Made by a program: the position numbers and the translations under genes. Shown here in pieces: positions 6,123 through 6,587 of a DNA stretch of 6,587 bases. Source of the stretch: Acidimicrobiia bacterium (GTDB lineage Bacteria > Actinomycetota > Acidimicrobiia > IMCC26256 > JAENVU01); assembly GCA_025357995.1 (NCBI GenBank), contig JANYLF010000146.1, positions 1-6,587 on the forward strand, read 5' to 3'. How positions within the stretch are numbered: position 1 is the first letter of the stretch; every line of letters starts with the position of its first letter. The notes under the pieces are model-generated. The model was not told the origin of the DNA. It worked only from the letters and a program-made list of their open reading frames with translations, and made no database searches.

Positions 6123-6129
6123 TGGCTCG

Positions 6130-6587
6130 ATGCATCGGACTCCGGCGGTCCTCGCCGCGCTCGCGTTGGCCGTCGCCGCGTGCTCCAGCGATGGTTCCAC
6201 GGCCACGCGACCCCGCCATCCATCGGCACGCCGACGGGAGCCGACGGTGCACGGCGTCATCGGGAGCGCGTCCGGTGGCGACCCGTACCTTCCGGAGTCC
6301 GGCAACGGCGGCTTCGATGTGACCCACTACGACATCAAGCTCGCGTACACGCCAACCCAGCCCACGATCCGCGCCACCACCACGGTCGAGAGTGTCTCGA
6401 CCAAGGCTCTCGCCGCGTTCAACCTCGACTTCGCGGGATTGGCGATCGACGCGATCACCGTCGACGGTCGCGCGGCCACGTTCCGTCGGACCGGGTCCGA
6501 GCTCACCGTGCACCCCGCGCGCACGATCCGGAACGGTGCCGCGTTTCGGACTGCGGTCGTCTACCACGGCATTCCGCACACGGTGAC
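6130..6587 (+). CDS. M1 family aminopeptidase-like lipoprotein, N-terminal part (3' partial)
   Basis: The frame is open to the right edge and gives 152 complete residues. Residues 1-18 form a lipoprotein signal peptide: MHRTP, a hydrophobic core LAALALAVAA, and a lipobox VAAC with C18 as the lipidated cysteine. A linker (19-60) rich in Ser, Arg and Pro leads to the M1 N-terminal beta domain: YDIKLAY at 67-73, FNLDFAGL at about 101-108, then VDG and SELTVHPAR-like strands. This pattern is typical of actinobacterial secreted M1 peptidases that resemble aminopeptidase N. The catalytic domain with HExxH lies beyond the window, so activity cannot be confirmed. The enzyme would trim peptides from the N-terminus on the outer face of the membrane. 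It is divergently arranged with the M3 oligoendopeptidase. Assignment rests on the N-terminal domain pattern and the lipobox. Confidence 0.85.
   Translation, partial: MHRTPAVLAALALAVAACSSDGSTATRPRHPSARRREPTVHGVIGSASGGDPYLPESGNGGFDVTHYDIKLAYTPTQPTIRATTTVESVSTKALAAFNLDFAGLAIDAITVDGRAATFRRTGSELTVHPARTIRNGAAFRTAVVYHGIPHTV

Overview
This window looks like chromosomal DNA from a high-GC actinobacterium. Spot counts of single lines give roughly 63-68% G+C. A DUF222/13E12-type HNH endonuclease gene (a family largely confined to Actinomycetota), an actinobacterial-type SOS box and probable leaderless starts all point the same way. I cannot name a genus; a mycobacterial relative or a less-studied actinobacterial lineage are both possible. 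There are six protein genes, two of them cut by the window edges. I see no RNA genes, insertion sequences or CRISPR array.

Layout from left to right. (1) At 2-1477 (+) is the 3' part of a DUF885 zinc-peptidase-like gene whose first codons lie outside the window. (2) At 1586-1903 (-) is a 105-residue protein with three predicted membrane segments; it converges on the DUF885 gene. (3) At 1956-3281 (-) is a DUF222-HNH endonuclease. Its promoter carries a near-perfect LexA/SOS operator directly against a -10 hexamer. (4) At 3395-4201 (-) is a short-chain dehydrogenase/reductase (SDR). (5) At 4281-6071 (-) is an M3-family oligoendopeptidase of the PepF type. (6) At 6130 (+), running off the right edge, is the N-terminal part of a secreted M1-family aminopeptidase-like lipoprotein. 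Its start is only 58 bp from the divergent M3 start.

The genes fall into two groups. Three unrelated families of zinc peptidase (DUF885, M3, M1) lie close together. The predicted lipoprotein M1 enzyme would act outside the membrane and the M3 enzyme in the cytoplasm, which would suit stepwise peptide breakdown, although nothing here proves they act together. The M3 and SDR genes are on the same strand with a 79-nt gap and are probably cotranscribed; a GC-rich hairpin follows directly after the SDR stop. The second group is the HNH gene, predicted to be induced by DNA damage, followed 52 nt later by the small membrane protein gene, which may be cotranscribed or have its own leaderless promoter.

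The most interesting signals are the SOS operator at 3310-3325, the TANNNT hexamers exactly 7-12 nt upstream of two start codons that lack Shine-Dalgarno sequences, and the pairing of a predicted SOS-induced nuclease with an uncharacterised three-helix membrane protein. No gap between genes exceeds about 115 bp.
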